This document shows positions 8,889 to 17,800 of a DNA stretch of 64,000 nt, one piece after another. Numbering within the stretch: the first letter of the stretch is position 1; every line of letters starts with the position of its first letter. The position numbers and the translations under genes were made by a program. Where the stretch lies: positions 372,001-436,000 of the forward strand of contig JAGYIQ010000006.1 in the NCBI GenBank assembly GCA_018402565.1, read 5' to 3'. A model generated the notes under the pieces. That model was given only the letters and a program-made list of their open reading frames with translations, searched no databases and had not been told where the DNA came from. This DNA comes from Pirellulaceae bacterium. GTDB taxonomy: Bacteria > Planctomycetota > Planctomycetia > Pirellulales > Pirellulaceae.

Positions 8889-9968
8889 ATGTCAGGCGAT
8901 TTGACGGGACCTTTGATTTCGGCTACCGAGTTGCAACGGCGCTTGGCGGAGGGCTCGGTCGTGCTGCTGGATGCCCGCGGCGGCCCAGACGCTGCCGCTC
9001 GGTTCGCGCAAGCCGCCATCCCGGGCGCGCGACGCGTGGACCTGGAAACGGAACTTTCCGCCCCTTTTTCCGACGCCGCCGTCGGCGGTCGACATCCACT
9101 GCCCGATTACGATGAGTTTGTTCAGCGGGTAGCCTCCTGGGGGATCGGACCACAGACACAAGTGGTCCTGTATGACGACAAAGGCGGTGGGAATGCGGCC
9201 GCTCGCGGATGGTGGATGCTGCGGGCCATCGGTCTCCAACACGTCGCCGTCCTGGACGGTGGCTGTCAACACTACCCACACCTGACAGCGGGCAACCCCG
9301 AGGTCCCAGCCGCCTCGGCGGTCCCCCCCGAGCCGCTGGGCAGAGGCACCGGCCAATGGCAACGTCCGCTGGCGACGATCGCAGATGTGGAGCAATCCAG
9401 CCGCTCGGCCATCGCGGAATACGACCAAAAACCGCTCGAAATGGACCGCCCGCCGACGATTTCCAGCAATAATTCGACGGAATCCCACAATCCATCAAGC
9501 GAGCCTGTCCTGGACGAGTCGAAAACGGCCGAGGGCACGATATCGTCAGGTACAGGAACGGTCGACTCGAGTCGGAATGTGGTTGGCGGCGAAGGGGTCG
9601 CAACCATCGGGGCTGGAACCATGACCTGCCCTCTGGTCATGGACGTCCGCGAAGCTTTTCGGTACCGCGGGGACTCCGAGCCGATCGATTTGGTCGCTGG
9701 GCATATTCCTGGGGCGGTGAACTGCCCGTTCTTGGAGAACTTGGCCACTGACGGCCGGTTCCTGCCGCCGGCCGAGCTGCGCGTCAAATACAACCAATGG
9801 CTGGTGGGGCGTTCTCCAGCCGACTTGATTGTGCATTGCGGCAGCGGCGTCACGGCTTGCCACACGCTACTGGCCCTGGAGATCGCCGGTCTGCATGGGG
9901 CGCGCTTGTATGTCGGCTCATGGAGCCAATGGTCGCGGAACGACAAACCCATCGCGACCGGGAGTTAA
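8889..9968 (+). CDS. Two-domain rhodanese (thiosulfate/3-mercaptopyruvate) sulfurtransferase
   Basis: A 359-residue sulfurtransferase with tandem rhodanese domains. The N-terminal inactive domain (about 10-145) has VVLLDARGG, HIPGA-like IPGARRVDLE and the GGGNAAARGWWMLR segment. The C-terminal active domain (about 250-359) has MDVREAFRYRG, GHIPGAVNCPF and the catalytic loop HCGSGVTAC with Cys317. Family members transfer sulfane sulfur from thiosulfate or mercaptopyruvate to cyanide or thiol acceptors. The domains are joined by a roughly 100-residue linker rich in Ser, Thr and Glu (about 150-245), longer than usual. fxsA follows after six bases. The 246-base gap upstream to bpt holds no visible gene. 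Confidence 0.9.
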   Translation: MSGDLTGPLISATELQRRLAEGSVVLLDARGGPDAAARFAQAAIPGARRVDLETELSAPFSDAAVGGRHPLPDYDEFVQRVASWGIGPQTQVVLYDDKGGGNAAARGWWMLRAIGLQHVAVLDGGCQHYPHLTAGNPEVPAASAVPPEPLGRGTGQWQRPLATIADVEQSSRSAIAEYDQKPLEMDRPPTISSNNSTESHNPSSEPVLDESKTAEGTISSGTGTVDSSRNVVGGEGVATIGAGTMTCPLVMDVREAFRYRGDSEPIDLVAGHIPGAVNCPFLENLATDGRFLPPAELRVKYNQWLVGRSPADLIVHCGSGVTACHTLLALEIAGLHGARLYVGSWSQWSRNDKPIATGS

Positions 9969-9974
9969 ACGCCG

Positions 9975-10502
9975 GTGTTGATTCGCCTGTTCCTGCTGTT
10001 TGTGCTCGTGCCCACCGCGGACCTGGTCTTGCTGTGGATCTTGTTTGTCACCTTGCCGTGGTACGTGACGCTACTGACGATCCTGATCACCGCGTTGTTG
10101 GGAACGTACTTCTCCCGGCAACAAGGTGCCCGTGTCCTACGTGAAATTCGCCATGAGCTGCAGCGGAATCTCCTGCCAGCCAACTCATTGGTCGACGGGG
10201 TCTTGGTCTTTACCGCTGGCGTTTTACTGATCACGCCCGGCGTCCTAACAGATCTGGCTGGGTTTGCCTTGCTTTTACCCCCCGTCCGTCGCTACCTACG
10301 CAACGCGGCCATCGAATACCTAAAGCACAAAGTCAAAGTCGAAACCGTGACCTTCACCTCCCAATTCAACCAATTCAACGGCGGGTTCGGCCCCCATGGT
10401 CCCCACTACACGGATGACAATACGGTGGATGGCGAAGTCGTGGACCGACACCTGCGGCCACAACACCGCGTCCCAGAAGCCCGCCAGGACGAAAATCGGT
10501 AA
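9975..10502 (+). CDS. fxsA: FxsA family membrane protein
   Basis: A 175-residue cytoplasmic-membrane protein of the FxsA family, whose E. coli member relieves exclusion of phage T7 by the F plasmid. There are two N-terminal hydrophobic segments (LFLLFVLVPTADLVLLWIL and WYVTLLTILITALLG), the GTYFSRQQGARVL helix, then a second hydrophobic pair (VDGVLVFTAGVLLITPGVLTD) with the family's LLLPPVR motif. The C-terminal tail is hydrophilic. GTG 9975 is preceded by GGGAG in the rhodanese stop region, so the two genes form an operon. The cellular function in planctomycetes is unknown. Confidence 0.88.
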   Translation: MLIRLFLLFVLVPTADLVLLWILFVTLPWYVTLLTILITALLGTYFSRQQGARVLREIRHELQRNLLPANSLVDGVLVFTAGVLLITPGVLTDLAGFALLLPPVRRYLRNAAIEYLKHKVKVETVTFTSQFNQFNGGFGPHGPHYTDDNTVDGEVVDRHLRPQHRVPEARQDENR

Positions 10503-10533
10503 CGCCCGAACCGCATTCCACGGCGAAAAAATC

Positions 10534-11036
10534 GTAACCGTTCACGCCTCGTAGGGTGTCATGCAGCAAGTCGGGCTAACTGTCGGATCGTCGCCGAGCA
10601 AAAGCAACCGGAGAACGCTAACGGTTTGCCCCGCGAACCATCCGACTGGCGGAATGCACCAGCCCCAAAATCGGACCGTCAACCGTGAACGGTTACAAAA
10701 AACATAACCGTTCACGCCTCGTAGGGTGTCATGCAGCAGGTCGGGCTAACTGTCGGATCGTCGCCGAGTAAAAGCAACCGGAGAACGCTAACGGTTTGCC
10801 CCGAGAACCATCCGACTTGCGGAATGCACCAGCCCCAAAATCGGACCATCAACCGTGAACGGTTACAAAAAATGTAACCGTTCACGCCTCGTAGGGTGTC
10901 ATGCAGCAAGTCGGGCTAACCGTCCGATCGTCGCCGAGTAAAAGCAACCGGAGAACGCTACCGGTTTGCCCCGAGAACCATCCGACTGGCGGAATGCACC
11001 AGCCCCAAAATCGGACCATCAACCGTGAACGGTTAC
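10534..11036 (+). mobile_element. Three tandem copies of the 163-bp inverted-repeat element
   Basis: Copies at 10534-10696, 10704-10866 and 10874-11036 are each exactly 163 bp and separated by 7-base A-rich spacers (aaaaaac, aaaaaat), giving a 170-bp period. Each starts GTAACCGTTCACG (first base A in copy 2) and ends with its inverse CGTGAACGGTTAC. A subterminal pair (GCAAGTCGG inside the left end, CCGACTTGC or CCGACTGGC inside the right) gives a second stem. Neighbouring copies create perfect or near-perfect 13-bp hairpins with A-rich 7-base loops at the junctions. The array fills the gap between convergent fxsA and recQ and could act as a bidirectional terminator. No protein is encoded. Confidence 0.9.
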
Positions 11037-11088
11037 AAAAAAATCAACCGGCTCGCTTGCCCCATTTTTGGCCCAAACGCGCGGGCCA

Positions 11089-13809
11089 TCACTGGGCGGC
11101 AGAGGATCGCCCCAGCGACGTTCGCCAGTTGGGATTGACTACCAGGCCATGACGAGCGGCCAGGTCCAAATGTTCCCAGACCTCCGTCGCCGTCAGACGG
11201 CGAATGGCCGCCGTCTCGATCGCAGAAAAACCCTCGACGAACATCCGCCAAGTCCAATAGTACTCGGGTAAATTCGGTCGCTCACCACCCACCTCGTCAT
11301 CCAAACTGTCCGCCCACTCGCGGGGTACCGCCTCGGAGCGTTCGTCGCCCCAGTTCGACGTTGCACCACGACAGTCGGCCGGTAAAGACTCGGCCGGTAA
11401 AGACTCAGGCGGTAAAGACTCAGGCGGCAAAGACTCAGGCGGCACAGACTCGGCCGGCACAGACTCAGGCAGCAACGCATCGCCTGAATCGCTTGAACTC
11501 GCAGCAGTCGTAACTGCGGGCACGGGAACTGGTGGCGGTGGTGTTGGCTCCGAGTTCGCCTCGCCCCGCTGCGGCTCGCGGACCGGTGCCAGGTTCTGAA
11601 TCTTCTTGACCAACGCATTTGGCAATTTCACGACCGGAGGGGAGCAGCGCCCGCACATCACCTCAGTTCCAAGTGTCGAGATTTCGATCGTCGGTCGAAA
11701 CTTGTTCAACTCGACTTGATTCAGCAGTCCGGCGTCCAACAGGGCTTCGATCAGCACGCCAATATCTTTGACGGTCAACCACTGCAGCGCGGCAAAGGTC
11801 TTGACCCGATGCAATCGCAGGGAGGCCAGCTTCTGAGCAGAGCTACCAGAGAGCATTTGACACAGCAGCGTCTTGCCGATGCGCCCGTGCGTCCGGGCCG
11901 CGCCACTGAGCGCAATCTGCATTGTCGTCAAGACGGCGTCGTGGATCGGCGGCGCAACACGGGCTGGTAATGTCGCCGTCCCCGCATCGGCCGCGCCCGC
12001 TCCACTGGTCTGCCCACTGGTCTGCCCACTGGTCTCGCCACTGGCGACCGAGTCCGCGGGCGCAGCCCCAGCCGATCGATCGATGACCGGCACCTGTTCC
12101 CAGCTCTTGCCACGACAGTTGTCGCATTTGCCACAGCGACCTTGATCACGATCGCCAAAATACTGCAGAATGTCGCTTTGACGGCAGCGGGGCGTGCGGC
12201 AGTAGTCCAAGACTCGTTCCAAACGATCGTACTCGGCCTTCTTTCGTCGCTCCAGTTCCGAGAAATCTATTTTCAGATCATGAAATGCCAGGTCACGGCG
12301 GCGGAAATGCACGGCTCGGCCGCGGAACGGCGCCACGTAGTCAAAGAAGTGCAAGCCACACAGGTCTCGCAGTGCCTTGGAGACCGCTTCGGCCTTGAGT
12401 TCCGTTCGTCCGACCAACCAGGGCAGATTAAAGTACACGCGTTCGAACCGTCGTTCTGCGACCATCGGCTCCAGCGCGGCCAGGACCCGCCGCGCGTTTT
12501 TCGATTCCCGTTTGACAGCGTCCGTCAATCTTGGTTGGTCCGAATCCACGCGGATACTGGCCAGATTCTGCTTGGAATCCATGCGTTCCAACACGCCGGA
12601 TTGTTCCAGGATCTTCTGGCAGGTAGCGATGCCCTCGGTGCCAATGCTGATTTTCAGCGTTTCCTTGATTTCCTGCAGTGTCAGTTCGATCGGGTCGGAT
12701 TCCTGAGCCAAGAGGAACTGGTAAACGGTCTGCACCACCGAGCGACTCGGGTAGTTGTTCTCGATGAAGAACTCTTGAATGAAGCGGTCCTGGTGGCTGA
12801 ACAACAGCAGGCAGCGACTTTCACCACCGTCCCGACCCGCTCGGCCCACTTCTTGATAATACGCCTCCAACGAACCCGGCAGTTGATAGTGGACCACGAA
12901 CCGCAAGTCGGGTTTATCCACGCCCATGCCAAAGGCATTGGTCGCGATGATGATCGGCACTTGGCCCGACATGAATTGGTCCTGAATCAGCCTTCGCTGA
13001 TTGGGCTCCAGGCCACCGTGATAGAAGGCCGTGGGGCGTTTGAGATTCTCGCGGAGCAGTTCCACCAACTTTTCGCAGTTCTTGCGAGTGGCCGCGTAGA
13101 TGATGCCGCAACCCGGCGTATGCTCGAGGAACTGCAGCAGGCGTTGATCTTTGGCCGCAGCACCGTGCGGCGTCTCTACGAACAGACTCAGGTTCGTGCG
13201 AGCGAATCCCGAGATGAACGTGGCTGGGTCGCTCAGTTCCAAACAGCGAGCGATGTCTTCCCGAACCAACGTCGTGGCGGTGGCTGTCAACGCGATTGTC
13301 TGTGGGTTACCCAACTTCTTGCGGAAACGCCCCAGTCGTTGGTAGTCGGGGCGGAAGTCATGCCCCCACTGGCTGATACAATGCGCCTCATCCACCGCCA
13401 ACATCTGCACCTGGATCGAGGCGATGGCCTCCAGGAACCGATCGTTTCGCAGGCGTTCCGGTGCCACGTAGACCAAGTCGTATTTACCCGCCTGCATGGC
13501 CTGCAGCCGCTCGTACTGCTCGGACGGACTGAGACTGCTGTTGATGAAGGTGGCGGAAATCCCCTGGCGCTGCATCGAATCGACTTGATCTTTCATCAAG
13601 GCGATGAGCGGCGAGACGACAAAGGTGACGCCGGACCGAGCCACGGCGGGGAGTTGGTAACAGAGACTCTTGCCACCACCGGTCGGCATGATGCACAGGC
13701 AATCGCGACCGGAAAACACCGCATCGATCACGGCGCGCTGGCCCGGTCGAAATTCGGACAAGCCGAAGCGATGCAAATGAGCCTGCGGATCAATCGCCTC
13801 GGTGGTCAT
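11089..13809 (-). CDS. recQ: ATP-dependent DNA helicase RecQ
   Basis: A superfamily 2 3'-5' DNA helicase for recombination and replication-fork repair. The 906-residue protein has Walker A MPTGGGKS (41-48), DEAHC (140-144), the SAT/motif III equivalent ALTATAT, and motif VI QEVGRAGRDG. These are followed by the zinc-binding cysteines of the RQC domain (CRTPRCRQ, then RCGKCDNCRG). A winged-helix-like part follows (HGRIGKTLLCQMLSGS). It is much longer than E. coli RecQ (about 610 aa). The extra C-terminal third has a GETSGQTSGQTSG linker and a stretch of repeated SLPPE/SVPAE pentapeptides. The start ATG 13809 lies 5 bases from the upp stop, so upp and recQ are co-transcribed. Confidence 0.94.
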   Translation of the reverse strand: MTTEAIDPQAHLHRFGLSEFRPGQRAVIDAVFSGRDCLCIMPTGGGKSLCYQLPAVARSGVTFVVSPLIALMKDQVDSMQRQGISATFINSSLSPSEQYERLQAMQAGKYDLVYVAPERLRNDRFLEAIASIQVQMLAVDEAHCISQWGHDFRPDYQRLGRFRKKLGNPQTIALTATATTLVREDIARCLELSDPATFISGFARTNLSLFVETPHGAAAKDQRLLQFLEHTPGCGIIYAATRKNCEKLVELLRENLKRPTAFYHGGLEPNQRRLIQDQFMSGQVPIIIATNAFGMGVDKPDLRFVVHYQLPGSLEAYYQEVGRAGRDGGESRCLLLFSHQDRFIQEFFIENNYPSRSVVQTVYQFLLAQESDPIELTLQEIKETLKISIGTEGIATCQKILEQSGVLERMDSKQNLASIRVDSDQPRLTDAVKRESKNARRVLAALEPMVAERRFERVYFNLPWLVGRTELKAEAVSKALRDLCGLHFFDYVAPFRGRAVHFRRRDLAFHDLKIDFSELERRKKAEYDRLERVLDYCRTPRCRQSDILQYFGDRDQGRCGKCDNCRGKSWEQVPVIDRSAGAAPADSVASGETSGQTSGQTSGAGAADAGTATLPARVAPPIHDAVLTTMQIALSGAARTHGRIGKTLLCQMLSGSSAQKLASLRLHRVKTFAALQWLTVKDIGVLIEALLDAGLLNQVELNKFRPTIEISTLGTEVMCGRCSPPVVKLPNALVKKIQNLAPVREPQRGEANSEPTPPPPVPVPAVTTAASSSDSGDALLPESVPAESVPPESLPPESLPPESLPAESLPADCRGATSNWGDERSEAVPREWADSLDDEVGGERPNLPEYYWTWRMFVEGFSAIETAAIRRLTATEVWEHLDLAARHGLVVNPNWRTSLGRSSAAQ

Positions 13810-13813
13810 ACCC

Positions 13814-14446
13814 TCAATCGACCCCCACAGTATTAAAGATGCGGTCCCCCGCGTCACCCAGGCCCGGCACAATGAAATTCTGCTCGTTCAAGCCTTGGTC
13901 GACCGCACAGACATAGACATCCAAGTCGGGACACTGCCGCTGCAACCGATCGATGCCTTCCGGGGCGGAAATAATCGACAGCAGCTTGATGTGGGGGACG
14001 CCCCAACGCTTGAGTGTCTCGTACGCCAGAACCGCTGACCCGCCCGTGGCCAACATCGGATCCAAGACCATGGCCAAATCCACCGGACGGCCCGGCCGCA
14101 ACTTGCTGTAGTACTCGACCGGTTGGGCCGTCGCCTCGTCACGATACAAGCCCAAATGCCACACCTGGGCCATCGGCAGCAGACTCAGCACCGGGTCGAT
14201 CATCCCCAACCCCGCACGCAGGATCGGCACCAAACCGATAACCGACTTTAGCTCCTGGCCCTGGTAGGCGGCCATCGGCGTCTGGACTTGGCAGTCACGC
14301 AATTCCAACCCCTCGGTCGCGCGAAACACCAACAAATTCGTCAACCGTCCGACCAACGTTCGAAACAGCTCCGGCGGCGTGTCCCGGTCCCGCAACTGGG
14401 TCAGGTGGTGCCGGACAACCGGATGATCAATGATTTGCAGGTTCAT
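13814..14446 (-). CDS. upp: Uracil phosphoribosyltransferase
   Basis: Pyrimidine salvage enzyme making UMP from uracil and PRPP. The 210-residue length matches the family. The PRPP-binding loop is LDPMLATGGSA (usual VDPMLATGGSA), and VPILRAGLGM, HLGLYRDE and the uracil-binding C-terminal FIVPGLGDAGDRIFNT signature are all present. ATG 14446 (MNLQIIDHP) is chosen; the frame extends slightly upstream to 14473 but lacks family homology there. It is followed after four bases by recQ. Confidence 0.95.
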   Translation of the reverse strand: MNLQIIDHPVVRHHLTQLRDRDTPPELFRTLVGRLTNLLVFRATEGLELRDCQVQTPMAAYQGQELKSVIGLVPILRAGLGMIDPVLSLLPMAQVWHLGLYRDEATAQPVEYYSKLRPGRPVDLAMVLDPMLATGGSAVLAYETLKRWGVPHIKLLSIISAPEGIDRLQRQCPDLDVYVCAVDQGLNEQNFIVPGLGDAGDRIFNTVGVD

Positions 14447-14657
14447 ACCAGTCTCAAGGCTCCATTCAGGCAAGGTCCAGTGCCCCCGTTATCCGGGGCC
14501 ACCCACCGACGCGGGCCCGCATTTTATCAGAACCTCCTTCGCGGTAGAATCCATGGCCGGGACGTTGTCCCGAACCGTGGAGACTCGACGCACCGCCGTG
14601 CGTGACAGTGACTCACGGCAATCATTGACAAACTCAATGCCAGGCAGAATCGGGAGC

Positions 14658-15149
14658 ATGAGTCGGCAGATGTCAGAACTTTTCTCAGACTGTCCGGTGG
14701 TCAAAATCGTGTCTGGCGGCCAGACCGGCGTGGATCGAGCGGCTTTGGCCGTAGCCGTCTATCTGGGGATCCCCCACGGCGGCTGGTGCCCGCTGGGACG
14801 ACGAGCCGAGGACGGCACCATCCCATCCTGCTACGACCTGCAAGAAACCGAATCGCCCAACTACGCGGTCCGCACCCTGCAAAATGTGCTCGACAGCGAC
14901 GGCACCCTGGTCCTGACCCGCGGGTCGATTTCAGGCGGCACGGGCTTGACCATCACCCTGGCCCGACGCCACCACCGTCACTTGCACGTCGTCAACCTGT
15001 CTGAAGAACACGACTATGCCACCCTCCAGCGATGGCTGACCCAAAACCAAATCCGAGTCCTGAATATCGCAGGCCCTCGTGAAAGCACCGAACCGGAAAT
15101 AACCGCCGAAGCGGAACAGTTTCTCACCAACAGCCTCCAAGCCAGCTGA
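14658..15149 (+). CDS. Putative molybdenum carrier protein (Rossmann-like, LOG/MoCo-carrier fold)
   Basis: A 163-residue protein with the nucleotide-binding motif SGGQTGVDRAAL at residues 19-30, typical of the putative molybdenum carrier family (YpsA/LOG-like superfamily). GGWCPLGRRAEDG, PNYAVRTLQNV and GTLVLTRGSISGGTGLT also fit. Homologues bind molybdenum cofactor, but other members bind ADP-ribose-type ligands, so the function is tentative. ATG 14658 has GGGAG just upstream; ATG codons at 14637 and 14670 are alternatives. A longer open frame begins at 14430 but overlaps the upp 5' region. The gene is divergent from upp. Confidence 0.82.
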   Translation: MSRQMSELFSDCPVVKIVSGGQTGVDRAALAVAVYLGIPHGGWCPLGRRAEDGTIPSCYDLQETESPNYAVRTLQNVLDSDGTLVLTRGSISGGTGLTITLARRHHRHLHVVNLSEEHDYATLQRWLTQNQIRVLNIAGPRESTEPEITAEAEQFLTNSLQAS

Positions 15150-15165
15150 GCCAGAGAAAAATTTG

Positions 15166-15194
15166 TTGTCGGACGAAACCTGCTCTGATACAAT
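15166..15194 (+). promoter_or_regulatory. Predicted sigma-70-type promoter for clpS
   Basis: TTGTCG at 15166-15171, a 17-base spacer, then TACAAT at 15189-15194. The spacing is optimal. It would start transcription near 15201, about 70 bases before the clpS ATG. Prediction from sequence only. Confidence 0.5.
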
Positions 15195-15273
15195 GAGCCA
15201 CTAGCAGCCAACTCGGCTCCCCCCGCGGGGATGCCCGCCGCTGCTTGGGCTCTAGTCGTGAGGATTGGAACGG

Positions 15274-15717
15274 ATGGACGAACCTCGGCAAACCATGGAA
15301 TCGCAAACCAACTTTTCAGCACAAAACAGCAACGACCCTGCGGCCAACCCGGGAATCGTCGGTGCGGAAGAACACGCCGCGCAGGTAGCGACACAAGTGG
15401 CTACCCGACCGGCCCCCAAGCGGGACACCAAACGCAAACGCCAACCCAAATACAACGTCCTGCTGTGGGACGACGATCAACACAGCTACGAGTACGTCAT
15501 CGAAATGATGCAGAAGGTCTTCGGACACTCGACCGGCAAGGGCCTGCGGATCGCCTTCGAAGTCGATAAACAAGGTGTCGCCGTCTGCTTGACCACGACC
15601 ATGGAGCATGCCGAACTGAAGTGCCAACAGATTCGCAGCTTCGGCCGCGATGCCTTAATCGCCACCAGTGTCGGCTCCATGAAGTCGACCATCGAACCGG
15701 TCGAAGCCACCGGATAA
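15274..15717 (+). CDS. clpS: ATP-dependent Clp protease adaptor ClpS
   Basis: The adaptor that delivers N-degron substrates to ClpAP. The folded ClpS core occupies residues about 58-147: KYNVLLWDDDQHSYEYVIEM contains the conserved NVLLxDDxxxxYEYV strand and helix, and later come VAVCLTTTMEHAELKCQQI and the C-terminal strand. The Asp and His positions that bind the N-terminal residue are in the expected places. The N-terminal 55 residues are a low-complexity extension longer than in E. coli ClpS. ATG 15274 has AGGA nine bases upstream; a TTG at 15265 is in frame. Bpt, which makes N-degrons, is encoded at 7923. Confidence 0.92.
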   Translation: MDEPRQTMESQTNFSAQNSNDPAANPGIVGAEEHAAQVATQVATRPAPKRDTKRKRQPKYNVLLWDDDQHSYEYVIEMMQKVFGHSTGKGLRIAFEVDKQGVAVCLTTTMEHAELKCQQIRSFGRDALIATSVGSMKSTIEPVEATG

Positions 15718-15746
15718 CGCGGCCGAAAAAAACGGCCCACTGCCAC

Positions 15747-15837
15747 GGTCCGTTGCTACGGTCCGTTGCCCCGGTCCGTTGCTTCGGTCCGTTGCCCCGA
15801 TCTGCTGCTACGGTCCGTTGCTTCGGTCCGTTGCTAC
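15747..15837. repeat. 13-bp tandem repeat, seven units
   Basis: Seven consecutive 13-bp units of the form GGTCCGTTGCTAC, with the last three bases varying (tac, ccc, ttc) and one unit reading gatctgctgctac. It lies between the ends of clpS and the convergent Na/Pi cotransporter gene. It has no obvious coding or hairpin role and looks like a slippage-prone minisatellite. Confidence 0.85.
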
Positions 15838-15844
15838 GTGGCCG

Positions 15845-16960
15845 CTATCGCTGGGACCACAGAAGCGGAACCAGCAGGAGAAAGCCGGGGAGAGCAAAAA
15901 ACACGCCCAACACATAGGCCAACGCGAAACCACGATGTCGACCAGCGGCGGCGGCCAAGCGTTCGGCAGCCCAGACCGGAAGGTTCCGCCACAACGGCAT
16001 CCCAAAGATTACAAACACTCCCAAAAAATTAAACAGAAAATGCACCAAGGCGATTTCTAGAGCGGCCACGGCCAGCGGCCCGTCGATCGCGGTGGCAGCG
16101 ATCAACGCGGTGATACAGGTGCCAATATTGGCCCCCAACGTGAACGGATAGATCTCCTTCAGGCTGAGGATTCCATGCCCAGCCAAAGGGACCATTAAAC
16201 TGGTGGTTGTCGAGGAACTCTGGAACAGGACGGTCGCAATCGTCCCGGACAGGATTCCCGATAGCGGCCCCCGCCCCATAGCCGACTTGAGTAACTCGCG
16301 GGCCCGGTCGACCATCAGTTGTTTCAATAATTGGCCCAACAGAACAATCGACGTGACGATCAAGCCGATGCCACCAACGATTTGCCACAACCCGACCCAG
16401 AAAGCCGGCAGGATCCGCTGCGGCCACTGAAAAAACGCCTGGACCGGGTAAGTCAGCCAATGGACCAGATTGAATTGCCCAGGATCAACCCCGGCCCCGC
16501 CGGTCAACCACTTCGCCAACCATAAACTCATGGATTCCAACGGGTGGAACAACAACTCCAGCGGCAAAAACAAGGCCACGGCCATCAGATTGAACATGTC
16601 CAAGACCGTCGCCGCTGCAAAGGCCTTTTGAAATTCACCCGCAACCCGCAGGTGCGCCAGACTGACGATGGTGTTGGTGATCGAAGTGCCAATGTTGGCC
16701 CCCATCACCATCGGGATGGCCAGATTCACAGGTAACCCGCCAGCCACCAAGCCCACGATCACCGAGGTTACCGTACTGGAGGACTGCACCAGCGACGTCG
16801 CCAACAACCCGACCACCAACCCCATGATCGGATGCTGGACCAACGAAAATAAAGCTTCCGCCCGGTCGCCCGTCGCCGTCTTGAATCCCGTCCCAATGAT
16901 CGCCACCGCTGCCACCAGCAAATAAACCAACCCAATCAGCTGGAACCAAGATCGAACCAT
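15845..16960 (-). CDS. Na/Pi cotransporter family protein
   Basis: A 371-residue membrane protein of the type II sodium/phosphate cotransporter (PNaS/NptA) family. It has the family's inverted duplication: two QSSST motifs (VQSSSTVTS and FQSSSTTTS), each followed by a GANIGTSIT or GANIGTCIT motif, among about eight to ten hydrophobic helices. The expected activity is sodium-driven phosphate uptake. There is no C-terminal PhoU-like domain, unlike many bacterial NptA/YjbB proteins. ATG 16960 (MVRSWFQLIG) begins directly before the first helix. It is convergent with clpS and has no close operon partner. Confidence 0.88.
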   Translation of the reverse strand: MVRSWFQLIGLVYLLVAAVAIIGTGFKTATGDRAEALFSLVQHPIMGLVVGLLATSLVQSSSTVTSVIVGLVAGGLPVNLAIPMVMGANIGTSITNTIVSLAHLRVAGEFQKAFAAATVLDMFNLMAVALFLPLELLFHPLESMSLWLAKWLTGGAGVDPGQFNLVHWLTYPVQAFFQWPQRILPAFWVGLWQIVGGIGLIVTSIVLLGQLLKQLMVDRARELLKSAMGRGPLSGILSGTIATVLFQSSSTTTSLMVPLAGHGILSLKEIYPFTLGANIGTCITALIAATAIDGPLAVAALEIALVHFLFNFLGVFVIFGMPLWRNLPVWAAERLAAAAGRHRGFALAYVLGVFFALPGFLLLVPLLWSQR

Positions 16961-17098
16961 GGCTGCTTAGCCTCGCTGCGACTGCCGAAACCGAAACTCA
17001 GCCTGCCAGCATACCAAGGAGCGATCGGAATTTATGTGAACAACCGGTTAAGGACCGCCATAATCTGCCCCAGTCCACGGTCCACGGACGGCGATCCT

Positions 17099-17800
17099 TC
17101 AACGGTCACTGGCCAGGTACAACCAGTCTGTGTAATCCTCTTGGACATGCTGGTTGAAGTACGTGATCGGTATCGACTCGACCCGCTTAAAGACGCTTCT
17201 CAGGGACTCCCAAGTCGGGGAATGCTGGGCGTAAGACCATAGCGCCAACACGCCGCCCGGCGTCAGATGTCTCGCCGCCGACCGCAAACCGACCTCCGTG
17301 TAAAAACGACCACTGGAGCCATCCAGCGGATCGTCCGGCGAATGGTCGACGTCGATCAAGATCGCGTCGAACCATCGCGTCACCGTCTCGTCCAATAGAT
17401 ACTCATAAACATCCCCACGCTCCACACTCAGCCGTGATTCCGCCATCAATGTGGCAGACAGCGGCAGCAAACCACCGCGCAGCCAGTCAATGACCTGAGG
17501 CAAAAACTCCATCACCACGACCGACTCGACCACACTCGACTCCAGAGCAGCCTGAGCCGTGTAACCCAATCCCAAGCCGCCAATCAACACCCGCCGCTCC
17601 ACGCCCCCCAGTCGCTCCAAGGCCAAGCTAGCCAAAGCCCGCTCCGAATCGGTGTGCAAGCTGCTCATCAGAAATTCATGGTCCAAAGTGATCTCGGTCA
17701 GCCAAGAGTCTGGAGCCTCCGGACGACACCGCTGTCGCAGGCACAGCACTCCCAGCGGCGTCTCTTCATAAGCCAAAATCTTCAAAAAAGGCGCTGCCAA
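17099..17800 (-). CDS. Spermidine synthase-like methyltransferase-fold protein
   Basis: A 233-residue protein of the polyamine aminopropyltransferase-like superfamily. The SAM/dcSAM-binding motif is VLIGGLGLGYTA, followed by the acidic VVMEFLPQVIDW, then FDAILIDVDHSPDDPL, matching the Asp-containing active-site strand, and LTPGGVLALWSYA. Family members transfer aminopropyl groups or are SAM methyltransferases; the short N-terminal domain makes true spermidine synthase activity uncertain. The start is uncertain: TTG 17800 gives MAAPFLKILAYEETPLG. A stand-alone gene. Confidence 0.75.
   Translation of the reverse strand: MAAPFLKILAYEETPLGVLCLRQRCRPEAPDSWLTEITLDHEFLMSSLHTDSERALASLALERLGGVERRVLIGGLGLGYTAQAALESSVVESVVVMEFLPQVIDWLRGGLLPLSATLMAESRLSVERGDVYEYLLDETVTRWFDAILIDVDHSPDDPLDGSSGRFYTEVGLRSAARHLTPGGVLALWSYAQHSPTWESLRSVFKRVESIPITYFNQHVQEDYTDWLYLASDR

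Noticed and set aside
10534..11036. CRISPR array
   Set aside because: Units are 163 bp with 7-base A-rich spacers, not short repeats with unique spacers, and there are no cas genes.
12142..13836. A 564-codon plus-strand open frame antisense to recQ
   Set aside because: It is a shadow of recQ, with no recognisable domains and composition of a reversed coding strand.
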